Shown: positions 30,302 through 42,038 of the stretch, in pieces | How the letters are laid out: every line of letters starts with the position of its first letter | Position numbering within the stretch: the stretch's first letter is position 1 | NCBI GenBank assembly: GCA_027422505.1 | Contig: JAPQWV010000684.1 | Location: 225,001-289,000 of the forward strand | Direction: 5' to 3' | From: Craterostigma plantagineum | Taxonomy: Eukaryota; Streptophyta; Magnoliopsida; Lamiales; Linderniaceae | DNA: 64,000 bases | Position numbers and translations under genes: made by a program | The notes under the pieces: generated by a model | The model's database searches: none | Told to the model about the DNA's origin: nothing | What the model saw: only the letters and a program-made list of their open reading frames with translations

Positions 30302-33300
30302 TGTAATACCCGAGTCCCGTAAGTAAGCCGGCCAATAAATTTGCATACATGTTATGTGACTGTATGACTGCATATTACATGAATTCTGTGATTATGTGGA
30401 TACATATTATGTGACTACATGACCGTATGGAACCTGTTCTATGATTTTATGTGTCAACGTGGTTACATATTAGGTACTATTAGGGTAACTAGCCAAATAG
30501 AAGAATTAATTGAACTTAGCAAGGGTTTTATATATGAGATAGAAGGGAGGGAGGAATTTGAAACAAAGGATCTTGAAATTTTTATCACGGAATCTTGGGA
30601 TCTCGAGATCTTTGGATCTCGAAATTATGATTCTCAAGAGAAAGTTGTTTACTTAATTAGTAACATCAAGAGCATTGAAAGAAGAGACGAAATCATATAG
30701 CATGTAAATAATAGAATTATGCTCATTATTTGGGGAACTAAATTAGAATACTAGTTAAATGAATTAATAAAATAAGGAAGGATGATTAGAATAAAGAAAC
30801 TTTCGTGATTAAGAATTTGAAAAACGTAGTAACGAAGAAAAGTTATTTTAATATAATACTTATATAAGATAAGTATTAGGTGACGTCATTTGTTGAACTT
30901 AACACTCAATCCAAAGAAACCATCAGAATGGTGAAACAAGTGGGGAGACAAATGCTTTTGCGATCCTTCAACATGTCGACGAGGACGACCCCGCTTTGAT
31001 GAAAAATTACGAGTCTACAAATCATAGAAATGGTGAAGCAAGTGGGGAGACAAATGTTTTTGCGAATCTTCAAGATGTTGAAGAGGACGACCCCGCTTTG
31101 ATTAATAGTGAGACTACTACGGCATGTGGAGACTGTAAGGGGCCTACGGAGCACCCGTGCGATTGATGTTACATGAGCCCAGTGTTATGGTTTTTTTGCT
31201 CTGTTTGGATTTATTATTTGTTGGTCGTGATCAGCTATAGTTTATCCGCCTGTGGCAAGGTTTTGGTTGTGGTTGATGCACTTTAAGTGCGACTGTACTC
31301 TTGTGTTTCCTTTTTTATTTAGTGACCTTTTCCAAAAAAAAAAATCCATTGGATAAGGAAAGAATATGTATATAACATAAGGGAGAAACTAATGTAAGGC
31401 TACGAGAAGAAATACATATCACAGGATAAAGTTTCGAAATTAAAGAAAAGAGGAAAACGAAGAGCTCGACAGACATGAGCTAAAAGGGTTATAATCCTTA
31501 TCATAACTATATATAATTTTTATGTATCTTCATGTGTATTAGAGAATATTAAACATAAAAGGTTACGTCTATGCTTAGGGGTTTATATAGATTTAATCTT
31601 GATGGGTTTTAAGAATGAATTCTTATAGTTACGTTTTAGGAAGCTTGAATTGTAGTAGGTATCTTTTACTAGGTTTTTATGTTTTTATTCAAATAGTAGC
31701 ATGCTCCAAAAAATTATTTAAAGCATGAAAAGTATTATGTGCTAGGGTTCTGAAGGTTATGTGACAATTACTGTTCTTGAAAGGATAGGTTTTGATCGAA
31801 AGTCTCGAGTGACGATAGGATTTCTTTTAGATTATAAATCTCAGAGAACCATTTCGAAATCTTCATAAAATATAGGAATGTCGAGATCAAAATTCGAGAC
31901 TGAATCTCGAAATGAACTCGAGATCTATCTTGATGTTGGTATCGAAATCCCATAATTAGTCTCAAAATCCTTGTTTATAATTCCAACATACTGCTCGACA
32001 TATTTGTTATTATCTCAGTATACATCTCGAAAGCATATCGAGATTTAACTAGCAAAGCAGCTCGAGGTCCATCTTAATTTATGTCCAGATGAATTCTTAC
32101 AATGAACCTCGAAATCCATGCGTGAAATTGCCTTCAAATTCTATATAATATCTCGACATTTTGTGTAAAAGCTCAACAACATCTCGACATTTGGTGTAAG
32201 AGCTCAACATCCATGAATCTCGATGACTTTAAAGCTCGAGATTTATCAACATGCCGAGATTTATTCTGTAATGTATCTCGAAATCCATGTCGACATCTAG
32301 TTAACGCTAACCTCAAAATTTATGTAAGATCTCGACATCAAGCTCGACATTTATCTCAAGATTTATGTCAAGACCCATTTTTATTTTATGTCGAGATCTA
32401 TCTCGGAAATGGTACTTCTCAGTTTAAGTTGAAGTTCGAAATTTTAGGGTTTCGAAATTTATAGAAGTCGAAACTAGGGTTTTCAAATTAAGCCAATTTC
32501 GTGAAATTATAACTCGACTAACAAACCCTGATTTTATATGTTTCTATACTTAGGGTTCGAAGATTAGCGATTTACAGTATGCTAAGTTAAATAGCTAAGG
32601 AGTACCAGGTAAGTGGAAGTCCCAACTACAACACATAAATGTATGTACATGAAATTATGTGTTATGTGTTTCTGTGATTTAATGTGACTTCCTACGTGAA
32701 TTAATTACGTTACATGACATGCGTAATTTATTAACATTATATGATGGCATGACACGCATATTCATGACATGATCATATGCACGCACGTTTAGTACAAAAG
32801 GCGTGATATGAGAGGTGCGTGCATAATATATGATCGCCTGAGAGCGATAACGATTCTCCGATATGGGCGTCTGATGTCGACTCACAATGAGTCACGGCTC
32901 TTCTACACCATGGTGACGTCGTATGGCGCTACCCTTAAGACGTGACATGTACAAGGCAAGACATGATTTTAGGCTTGCCCTCATGGCAGATCATGAAACC
33001 TGGAGGATGCGAGCTGGGGGTGTAAGCGATACCAAGGGTACCTCTGGTGTTGACTACCTCAGATTAGGCTACCAGTGTAAAGCGTCCGCATGGCGTATGA
33101 AACTACCTTGGGACAGAAAAGGCGCCCTAGGGTTAGCATCCCTTGAGTGGGTATTGCCACTTATATATTTATTTATCGCTTGTGGATTCGAGCTCCATGA
33201 TGGTGCATAGCAAGATAGCCGAGGGCCCTACATGACATGACAAGACAAGACAAGGAAAAATATGAGGTGTAGGGAGCATTGCCGCGGATGCCTTTGCGAA

Positions 33301-33674
33301 TTTAGGACACGTGCATGGCATGCATGGCTTTCACTTACTGAGCTTTATAAGCTCATTCCACGTATGTAGGTTCACGGGATCACGGTACGTGATCTTTACG
33401 AAGGCGAGGCCAATTTTTGAAGCTTCCGGAGGACTTTTGAGGTGGAAGTGTGTACATGGATGCGACGTGAATGGCGGGCCGATTGGTTATTTTGAACACG
33501 CATGCGCACTCTACCTTGTATTTATGTCCTAGGAATATTTTGTATTGTACAGAAGAGTTTCCTTTATTTAAAAAGAAAACTTTTGTACGCATTTTCGTAT
33601 ATAGATTTTATTTATATCACATGGTCACATAAAATAGTAATGAGAATGGCCGGTAGAAGTCAGGGGGCGCCGCA
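30302..33674 (+). repeat. Tekay-1 5' LTR
   Basis: Starts TGTAATACCCGAG and ends ...gcgccgca. Its length is 3373 bp including LINE-e (30914-31342 plus a 6-bp duplication), i.e. ~2.94 kb net. It matches the four pieces of the 3' LTR, which sum to ~2.93 kb without inserts. The middle (31790-32510) is dense in TCGA-centred motifs (CTCGAGAT, TCGAAAT, TCGACAT). No gene is present. TGTAATACCC starts and multi-kb LTRs fit the Tekay/Del branch of chromoviruses. Confidence 0.92.
30914..31342 (+). mobile_element. LINE-e, 3' end fragment inside the Tekay 5' LTR
   Basis: A 429-bp insert absent from the 3' LTR, flanked by AATCCA (30908-30913 and 31343-31348), ending TAGTGACCTTTTCC followed by poly-A. It contains a ~99-bp direct duplication (30927 and 31026 starts), around GTGGGGAGACAAATG and GAGGACGACCCCGCTTTGAT. 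It lacks the CATGAGCGATATCATG hairpin. Confidence 0.8.
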
Positions 33675-33676
33675 GG

Positions 33677-33688
33677 TGGTAACAGAGC
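33677..33688 (+). promoter_or_regulatory. Tekay-1 primer binding site
   Basis: TGGTAACAGAGC, two bases after the LTR, is one mismatch from the usual initiator-Met tRNA-complementary site TGGTATCAGAGC (which is intact in Copia-1 at 40104). Confidence 0.8.
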
Positions 33689-33839
33689 TTAGGATATAGG
33701 TTGTGCAGGACTGTCCATGTACACACACTCAAATGCACGGAAGCGGCCTTGCTAGAAGTTTTATGTTTCTATGAATGTTATATATGCATGATTTATTGGC
33801 CTTAGGGACTATTATGGTATAAGAGAAGGGTAGAACAAG

Positions 33840-34680
33840 AGGAGAAGGCAGTGGGAGTGCGGACAAAGGCAAGCAACCCGCAACTCCTGTTGATAATCGT
33901 GATACGGCGATTCTTCAACTAACGGAGCTCGTTTGCCAGCAATCCGCTCAAATTCAAGAAATGATGCAACAACGAAATACGGGCGAACAGTCTAGCACCG
34001 GACTCTCTCAAGCATAGAGGGTCGAGATAGTAGGGAAAGATTTCGCAAGTCCCCCGACGTTTGAAGATGCCGTTGACCCTACAGCGGCTGAAGATTGGTT
34101 ACGAACTCTGGAAAGTATGTTTCAGTACAGTCGCATTCCAGAGGATGAGAAAGTGTTATGTGCTGCCTTCCTGCTGAGAGGAAGTGCAGGCAATTGGCTG
34201 GATACAATTCTCGCCTTTGAAGATCCATTACAATGACGTGGGACCGATTCAAGGAACTCTTTAGGAGTAAATTTTTACCGCCCCAGTCAGAGCTCAAAGG
34301 ATGAATGACTTCATCAATTTACGCCAGGGCCCGATGACCGTAGCAGAGTATATTAGGAAGTTCGAGCAATTGTCCCGATTCGCAGCTCACATGGTGAGCA
34401 CAGATGCATTGAAGGTGGTGCATTTTCCTGGAGGGCTTAAAGCCCGAATTATATAGAGATATGAACATGGACGCAACGAGCAACCTACGCTCAAGTGGCT
34501 GAACGCGCGTTAATGGCAGAGCTAGCCGAACTTCGAATTATGCGAGCCCATGAAGCAAAGTGAAAGTTTGTTCAAGGGCCGAAATGGAGTGGAGGTAACC
34601 AGAAGAAGCCCTTTAACCCCAAAAATGCCCGACCTAATTTTCAGAACCGATCTGGACCTCCACAAACAATTTAGTAGGGA
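33840..34680 (+). pseudogene. Tekay-1 gag, N-terminal and core regions
   Basis: Runs through several frames: a leader with QLTELVCQQSAQIQEMMQQR, then the gag core (FASPPTFEDAVDPTAAEDWLRTLESMF, EDEKVLCAAFLLRGSAGNWLD near 34050-34215) and a basic linker with PKWSGGNQKKPFNPKN. Stops occur at 34015 and 34235, and shifts around 34235, 34300 and 34440-34460. Gag forms the particle. The frame at 34690 continues with the zinc knuckle. Confidence 0.8.
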
Positions 34681-34689
34681 AGACCTCCA

Positions 34690-35670
34690 ATGACTATACC
34701 CCCATGTCCCAGATGCACACGACGACATCTGAGCGTGTGCTATTCTCAGAATGCAGTCTGCTATAAGTGTGGCAAGACAGGCCACTTTTCCAAGGCATGC
34801 ACGGAGACCGCGTCTGGAAGTCAAGCACCTGTTCAAACTAGGCGACCTACGGTACCTGCTAGAGTTTACACGTTGACTTCTGAGGAAGAGGAGAACAACC
34901 CGTCTGTGGTGGCAGGTACTCTCCTAATCCATTCAATCCCGACATGCATATTAGTTGACTCAGGAGCCACGCATTCATTTGCATCTACTAACTACGTGGC
35001 GAGACTCGGGGTTACGCCTAACCTAGTTAATACCATCCCACATGGAACCTCTACGAGAACCAACCAAATCTTAAGAGATAGCCCAGTAATAGTGAATGAT
35101 AGGACCTTACCCGTTGACCTGATAGTCATTCCAATGAACGATTATGAAGTAATCCTCGGAATGGACTGGCTATCGAAATACGGAGCAGTTATTGACTGTA
35201 ACCGTAAGCAAGTGACCTTTAACCTAGGAGACACTGAACCATTCACGTTCACGGGAAGTAGCAAGCATGGTAAGATTCCCAAGATTTCAGCAATGAAGGC
35301 ATATCGTTTGCTCAAGACAGAATGTGAAGCTTACCTGATATTCGCAATATCATCCAAAGAACGTTCATCCCCGAAGTTAGAAAAAGTTCCAGTAGTACGA
35401 GATTTTCCCGATGTGTTTCCTGAAGACTTACTCGAACTTCCGCCGGATCGTGAAATTCAATTCACGATTGATCTAGTGCCAGGACCTGCACCGATTTCTA
35501 AGGCACCGTACCGACTTGCTCCAGCTGAGCTGAAGGAATTGAGTGATCAACTGGATGAACTGTTGCAAGAAGGGTTCATTCAGCCGAGCTTCTCACCATG
35601 GGGAGCACCTATTTTGTTTGTTAAGAAGAAAGATGGATCGATGCGGCTTGCATCGATTATAGGGAGCTGA
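34690..35670 (+). pseudogene. Tekay-1 zinc knuckle, protease and RT N-terminus
   Basis: An open stretch of 326 codons. CCHC knuckle C-x2-C-x4-H-x4-C (CYKCGKTGHFSKAC) near residues 24-37; aspartic protease with LVDSGATHSF (catalytic Asp near residue 93) and the later ILGMDWLSKYGA block; RT start with YRLAPAELKELSDQLDELL and [16 protein letters not shown]. The frame is lost just before the next RT block at about 35650 (one base missing). All three activities are needed for the element's replication. Confidence 0.9.
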
Positions 35671-36430
35671 ACAAGATTACAATCAAGAACAAATACCCCC
35701 TCCCTCGAATTGACGACTTATTTGACCAACTGCAAGTCGCAATCGTCTTTTCGAAGATAGACCTGCGATCGGGATATCATCAGTTGAAAATCCGAGAAGA
35801 GGATATTCCGACAGTACCCGCTACGGGCACCACAAGTTCCTAGTCATGCCTTCGGACTGACTAATGCGCCGGCAGCATTCATGGACCTGATGACCGGGTA
35901 TTCAAGCCATTCCTAGATAAGTGTGTTATCGTATTCATCGATGACATTCTCATCTATTCGATGACCAAAGAGGAGCATGAACAACACTTGAAGATCGTAT
36001 TGGGAATACTACGAGAAAAGCAGTTATATGCGAAATTCAAGAAATGCGAATTCTGGTTCAATCAAGTCGCATTTCTTGGACACGTTATCTCAGGAGATGG
36101 ATTTTCTGTTGACCCCCCAGCAAGATCGAGGCTATTAACAACTGGCCTCAACCGACGAATGTCACAGAAATACGAAGTTTTCTGGGATTAGCTTGGTATT
36201 ATCGGAAGTTCATCAAAGATTTCTCCAAAATTGCAACAACCCTGACGAAACTGACGAAGAAGAATACTCCATTTCAATGGGACGATGCTTGCGAGCAAAG
36301 CTACTCCATTTCAATGGGACGATGCTTGCGAGCAAAGCTTTCAGGAACTTAAGCGACGACTCACTACGGCCCCGGTGTTAACTATTCCCACAGGAACTGG
36401 AGGATTTTCTGTTTATAGTGATGCGTCTAA
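35650..36430 (+). pseudogene. Tekay-1 RT core and connection, with a 37-bp duplication
   Basis: [53 protein letters not shown] and the catalytic VFIDDILIYS (about 35930-35960) are readable across shifts near 35815, 35850 and 35895. Then comes CEFW...VAFLGHVISGDG and the connection. At 36265-36301 and 36302-36338 the same 37 bases occur twice in tandem, which alone would shift the frame. Copy-back slippage is a likely cause, though an assembly error cannot be excluded. Confidence 0.88.
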
Positions 36431-36808
36431 GAAGGCCTAGGATGTGTTCTAATGCAGACTGGAAATGTCGTTTCATATGCTTCTAGACAGCTAAAGGATT
36501 ATGAGAAGAACTATCCGACTCACGACCTGGAGCTTGCCGCTGTAGTCTTTGCTCTCAAGATCTGGAGGCACTACCTATACGGTGAGCGATGCGAGACTTT
36601 CACTGACCACAAGAGTCTCAAATACTTCTTCACTAAGAAGGAGCTAAATATGAGACAACGACGATGGCTTGAGTTAGTCAAAGATTATGACTGCGTGATT
36701 AGCTACCATCCGGGGAAAGCAAATGTAGTCGCGAATGTATTGAGCCATAAGACTATAAATACAGAATTACAAAGGCTTGAAGTAGAGGTGATACAAATGC
36801 GAGATTGA
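36430..36808 (+). pseudogene. Tekay-1 RNase H
   Basis: [38 protein letters not shown] and [30 protein letters not shown] followed by [11 protein letters not shown]: the RNase H of Ty3/Gypsy pol, in one clean frame from 36452 with a stop at 36806-36808. Most of the module is intact, but the frame does not connect with RT upstream or integrase downstream. Confidence 0.9.
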
Positions 36809-38265
36809 GACAAGACTTGCAGCGTTAACACTTCGACCCACAATGATGGAGCAGACTACGAAGGCCCAGGAGAATGATGAGTTATATCTGAATCAAAGAA
36901 GCATCAATGGAACAAAGATCAGCAGACTTTACCAATGACGGAACCTTATACTATAGAAAACGTCTATATGTTCCTAACGACACCGAACTTCGAAAGACTG
37001 TCATGACGGAAGCCCATACCACCGTTTATTCTATCCACCCGGGAGCGACGAACATGTAACAGAGACCTATGAAGCCATTATTGGGCCAGGGATGAAAAGA
37101 GTCGCAACCTTCGTAAGCCAATGCCTGACATGTCAACAAATTAAGGCAGAGCATCAACGACCGGCAGGAACCTTACAATCCTTGCCGGTACCTGAATAGA
37201 AGTGGGATCACATTACGATGGACTTCGTTATTGGCTTGCCTAAGACTGCAAAGGGCCACGACGCTATATGGGTCATTGTTGATCGATTGACCAAGTCTGC
37301 CAACTTTCTACCGATCAGCACAACATTTTCCATGGAACGATATGCAGAACTGTGCATCCAAGAAATGGTACGACTTCACGGAGTTCCAATCTCGATTATT
37401 TCCGATCGTGATTTGAGGTTCTTATCCAAGTTCTGGATGAGTTTGCAGAAGGACATGGGAACCAAGTTATCATTCAGTACTGCCTACCATCCTCAGACAG
37501 ACGGACAGTCTGAACGAGCAATCCAAATGTTGGAAGACATGCTGCGAGCCTGCGTACTCGACTTTAAATGAAATTGGAGCATACCTTCCTTTCATTGAAT
37601 TCTCATACAATATAGTTTTCATGCAACGATCGGAATAGCTCCATATGAAGCGCTATACGGACGCAAATGCAGATCACCAATCCATTGGAATGAGGTCGGA
37701 GAACGAGCAATACTAGGGCCCGATCTAGTGCAAGAAATGACGGAAGCAATATCAAAGGTACGTGAACGGATGAAAACGGCCAAAAGTAGACAGAAAAGCT
37801 ACGCAGACCAAAAGCGTAGACCACTAGAATTTGAACCAGAGGATTATGTATTTCTAAAAGTGTCACCTATGAAAGGCGTTAAGCGGTTTGGGAAGAAAGG
37901 CAAAAGCCCGAGGTACATTGGACCGTTCGAGTCCTTAGGAAAGTTAGCGAAGTCGAATACCAATTGGAAATACCTAATACGCTAGCTCAAGTGCACGATG
38001 TCTTTCACGTATCGACGTTACGAAAATACGTCGCAGATCCAAGCCATGTGTTGAACACTGAAAATCTTCATCAACAGCTTAAGCCAGATTTGAGTTACGA
38101 GTAAAAGCCAGTGGATATCCTAATGTACGACATGAAACGATTACGGAATAAAGAGATTCCATTAGTCAAGGTGTTATGGCAGAATCAGTCCACGGAAGAA
38201 GCTACGTGGGAACGAGAAGATGATATGAGAAATCGCTACCCTGAGCTATTTCTCCCTACCTGATT
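36809..38265 (+). pseudogene. Tekay-1 integrase and chromodomain-like C-terminus
   Basis: Degraded HHCC finger (36960-37150, ending [16 protein letters not shown]), core with TMDFVIGLPKTAKGHDAIWVIVDRLTKSANF (first Asp), ISDRDLRF (second Asp; normally within SDRDPRF) and YHPQTDGQSERAIQ (Glu) in a clean frame 37218-37571, then the GPF...YRL-like domain (37728-37985). The end, LVKVLWQNQSTEEATWEREDDMRNRYPELF (38165-38260), resembles a chromovirus chromodomain, the module that targets integration to marked histones. Stops are at 37198, 37569 and 38104. Confidence 0.88.
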
Positions 38266-38280
38266 TCGGGGGCGAAATCC

Positions 38281-38295
38281 TTTTAAGGGGGAGGA
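38281..38295 (+). promoter_or_regulatory. Tekay-1 polypurine tract
   Basis: TTTTAAGGGGGAGGA ends exactly at the TG of the 3' LTR (38296). The polypurine tract primes plus-strand DNA in LTR elements. Confidence 0.88.
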
Positions 38296-39744
38296 TGTAA
38301 TACCCGAGTCCCGTAAGTAAGCCGGCCGAGAAATTTGCATACACGTTATGTGACTATATGACTGCTATTACATGAATTCTGTGATTATGTGCATACATAT
38401 TATGTGACTTACATGACTGCATGGAACCTGTTCTATGATTTTATGTGTCAACGTGGTTACATATTAGGTACTATTAGGGAAACTAACCAAATAGTAGAAT
38501 TAATTGAACTTAGCAAGGGTTTTATATATGAGATAGGAAGGGAGGAATTTCGAAACAAAGGATCTTGAAATTTTTATCACAGAATCTTGGGATCTCGAGA
38601 TCTTTGGATCTCGAAATTTATGATTCTCAAGAGAAAGTTGTTTACTTAATTAATACCATCAAGACCATTAAAAGAAGAGAATTTCGAAATCAATAGCATG
38701 TAAATAATAGAATTATGCTCATTATTTGGGGAATTAAATTAGAATACTAGTTAAAAGATTTAATAGAATAAGGAAGCATAATTAGAATAAAGAAACTTTC
38801 GTGATTAAGAATTTGAAAACGTAGTAACGAAGAAAAGTTATTTTAATATAATAACTTATATAAAGATAAGTATTAGGTGACGTCATTTGTTGAACTTAAC
38901 ACTCAATCCATAGGATAAGGAAAGAATATGTATATACCATAAGGGAGAAACTAATGAAAGCTGAAAAACGAAAGAAATACATATCACAGGATAAAGTTTC
39001 GAAATTAAAGAAAAGAGGAAAACGAAGAGCTCGACGGACTTGAGCTAAGGAAAGGGGTATAATCCTTATCATAACAATGTATTTTTTTTATGTATCTTCA
39101 TGTGTATTAGAGATATTAAACATAAAAGGTTACGTCTATGCTTAGGGTTTATATAGATTTAATCTGGAAGGGTTTTAAGAATGAATTCTTATAGTTACGT
39201 TTTAGGAAGCTTGAATTGTAGTAGGTATCTTTTACTAGGTTTTATGTTCTTATTCAAATAGTAGCATGCTCCAAAAAATTATTAAAAGCACGAAAGAATT
39301 ATGTGCTAGGGTTTCTGAAGGTTATGTGACAATTACTGTTCTTGAGAGGATAGGTTTTGATCGAAAGTCGCAAGTGATATGATAGGATTTTTTAGATTAT
39401 AATCTCGAGAACCATTTCGAAATCTTCATAAAATATAGGAATGTCGAGATCAAAATTCGAGACTGAATCTCGAAATGAAACTCGAGATCTATCTTCAAGC
39501 TGAGGCGCTTAGGGTCATGTTGGGAGAGGTCCTGGGTTCGAATCCCATCCTTGTGACATTTCCCTATGCCTGTCCACATGGGCACAGACATGTGCGATTG
39601 ACCTGGTCGGCCTGCTTAGCAGGTAGTGGGTCGGCCCCGGGGTTTCACCATCGGCTTTCCCCGGTTATTAAAAATAATAATAATAATTAGTCTCGAAATC
39701 CTTGTTTATAATTCCAACATACAGCTCGACATATTTGTTTATTA
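38296..39744 (+). repeat. Tekay-1 3' LTR, first piece
   Basis: Begins TGTAATACCCGAG like the 5' LTR and runs in parallel, without LINE-e. A SINE interrupts it at about 39496-39684, and Copia-1 cuts it at 39744 (duplication tatta 39740-39744 / 45138-45142). It continues at 45143. Confidence 0.92.
39496..39684 (+). mobile_element. tRNA-derived SINE in the Tekay 3' LTR
   Basis: Absent from the 5' LTR. It carries a pol III B box GGTTCGAATCC (39535-39545), a possible A box around TGAGGCGCTTAGG (39501-39513) and a 3' end with AATAATAATAAT. The LTR bases gatgttggtatcgaaatcccat, present in the 5' LTR at this site, are missing, so no clean duplication is left. SINEs borrow LINE enzymes for mobility. 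Confidence 0.75.
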
Positions 39745-40101
39745 TGTAAGTTATGACCCACGATTATGACCCATTTATTATTTAGGTTTAATAATTAATT
39801 AATGGGCTTTATTCCTATTGGTCTAAAGAGATTAACTACCCACTACATTGATGGAATGTAACTCTATAAATAGATTAGGTCGGTCCTCTCTCTGCACTAT
39901 CTTATCATATTCTTCATCCATCAGAAAATATATTAAAGAGTGTAAAGGGAGAGAAACGCGACTGACGTCTTCTCAAATCGCCAAGATGAATCAAGGTTAG
40001 TATTTATTATTTATTATCACGTATATCATGAGAATCATGTCGTTTGAAGATCATGGAATTATGTTTGTTTAATTACGTGAAGCATAGAAAATATGCTTAC
40101 A
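39745..40101 (+). repeat. Copia-1 5' LTR
   Basis: TGTAAG...CTTACA, with a TATA box TATAAATAG at 39865-39873. It is followed at 40103 by the primer site TTGGTATCAGAGC, complementary to initiator Met tRNA. Confidence 0.95.
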
Positions 40102-41230
40102 GTTGGTATCAGAGCCCGTCGTTGTAAACACATGATTATCTTTTATATATGAATTTCATCGGTGCCATCGGTGATGTGAGTTTAATCGACTTTGCATATG
40201 ACTAGTCTAAAATTAATTTACTGTTGAGTTATTATGCATATACCTCTTGAACGGTTATGTGATTTATGATTTACACTTACTGGTCATCAAATAATTTTGA
40301 CTTCGATTTTTCGCATGTTCACTGAATAAGCATCGATGAAGTAGAACTCTTTATGGGTATAATATCTGATGATTACATGATCGTTTACCATGTCAGATGT
40401 GAATATGCAAATAGATGCACAATAGATACACGCTCATGAATAGTCATGATTACCTTTTTGACTATTTCCTTATTTACTATATTTAGCCAAAATTTTGAAG
40501 TTTTGAATCAAGTTGAATGCATCGTGTAACGTGTTCTGTTTGAACTTGACTTAGTATTTGCTATTGGAAGTTTTCTTTTTGTGATATAAATGACCACGTG
40601 AATTACTTGGCATTACTTGACAAAGTTTAGGAATAATTACAGTTAGATCCCTGGAAATTAAGAAATTATAGATTAGTTCCTGAAGAGTTGTATGGCTATA
40701 AGTTAGTCCCTGAACAGTTTAGAATTATAGATTAGTCCAAAATTTTAAGAGAACTACGTAGGGACCCCTGAACTATATAAATTATATTATTCCGCTGCTT
40801 TATGGATTATATCTCAATTATGTATGATTTGCTAGTCACTAAAGTGGCCAAATTAGTACGGTCTCGAGATATAATTAATACTCAATTACTCGTGATTAGT
40901 AGATGCTATTAATGCAATGACTTAACGAAAATCTCACGAGTATATTGGTGTTCATTAGCAAATAAAATATTAAGTACCGCCCAAAGGCTGGTCGCTGTTT
41001 TATAGCTAATGACATAAAGGTGGTATATTTTTATTCGACGTGTTAAGTGCGTCCAAAGGCGCCTAACGTGTCAAAATTACAAAAATTTACCAAATTAAGT
41101 ATCTAATTATTTATGCATCAAATTATTTTGTGTGTTGTTGGATCACCCAAAGGTGAACTTCGATGCGCATTTACGATATCTGAATATATATTGCAATTTT
41201 ATTTTCTCAAAGCACTAACAATGAGCATTA
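40102..41230 (+). mobile_element. Copia-1 leader
   Basis: About 1.1 kb between primer site and gag, without a coding frame that I can support. Repeated near-identical phrases around GATTAGTCC/AGTTAGTCCCTGAA (40670-40740) are seen. Just before gag a pyrimidine-rich tract ends in CGCAG|CTTTCGCTCC (41245-41255), which could be a splice acceptor. Confidence 0.5.
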
Positions 41231-42038
41231 TTGTATCTATTCGCAGCTTTCGCTCCTGTCTCTCTTAACTCGCAGGCGTCGTCAGTTGTCAAATTCAACG
41301 GGCTGAATCATAATGATTGGTCTGAGCAGGTTCAGTTTCACCTAGGTGTTCTGAACCTTGATTCGGCATTACAGTATCCTAAGCCGATGATATTACTGAT
41401 GACAGCACTGATGAGCAAAAAGCTTTCCATGATGACTGGGAAAGATCGAACAGATTAAGCCTTATGTTTCTGCGAATGACTATATCGGAGAGCATCAAAT
41501 CAACAATTCCAAAAACTGAAAGTGCTAAGGAATTTTTGGAATCTGTCCAAAGTATGGCCCACTCTGACACTGCTGATAAGTCTAGAGCTGGGACACTGAT
41601 GGGTACGCTGACCACAATGAAATTTGATGGGTCACGTACAATGCACGAGCACGTTACTGAAATGATCAACTTAGCGGCAAAACTCGGGTCCATGGGAATG
41701 AAAGTGGAAGAGAGTTTTCTTGTGACGTTCATTATGAACTCCTTACCTCCTCAGTACGGTCCATTCCAAATTAATTATAACACAATAAAGGATAAGTGGA
41801 ATGTGACAGAACTGCAGACTTTACTGATTCAAGAGGAGGCGAGGTTGAACAAACAGGGAGCTCATTCTATTAATCTCATTGGCCATCAAGGAGCTGGCAA
41901 GAAAACTGGAAAGCCGAAGGAAAAGGGAAAGGGACCATTGAAGGTTAATGCGTCTTCTTTCAAAATCCGCAAGAAGGAACTGAAGAGTAATGAATGTGGG
42001 TTCTGTGGAAAATCAGGACACCATAAGAAGGATTGCTG
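41231..42038 (+). pseudogene. Copia-1 gag
   Basis: N-terminal part 41231-41458 (SVVKFNGLNHNDWSEQVQFHLGVLNLD) and main frame 41464-42039 with the UBN2-type gag core (AKEFLESVQS, LTTMKFDGSRTMHEHVTEMINLAAKL, LPPQYGPFQINYNT, LQTLLIQEEARL), a Lys-rich linker and the knuckle C-x2-C-x4-H-x4-C (CGFCGKSGHHKKDC) just before the stop. A single shift near 41445 separates the two parts and another ends gag at the knuckle. Function: particle formation and RNA packaging. Confidence 0.9.
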
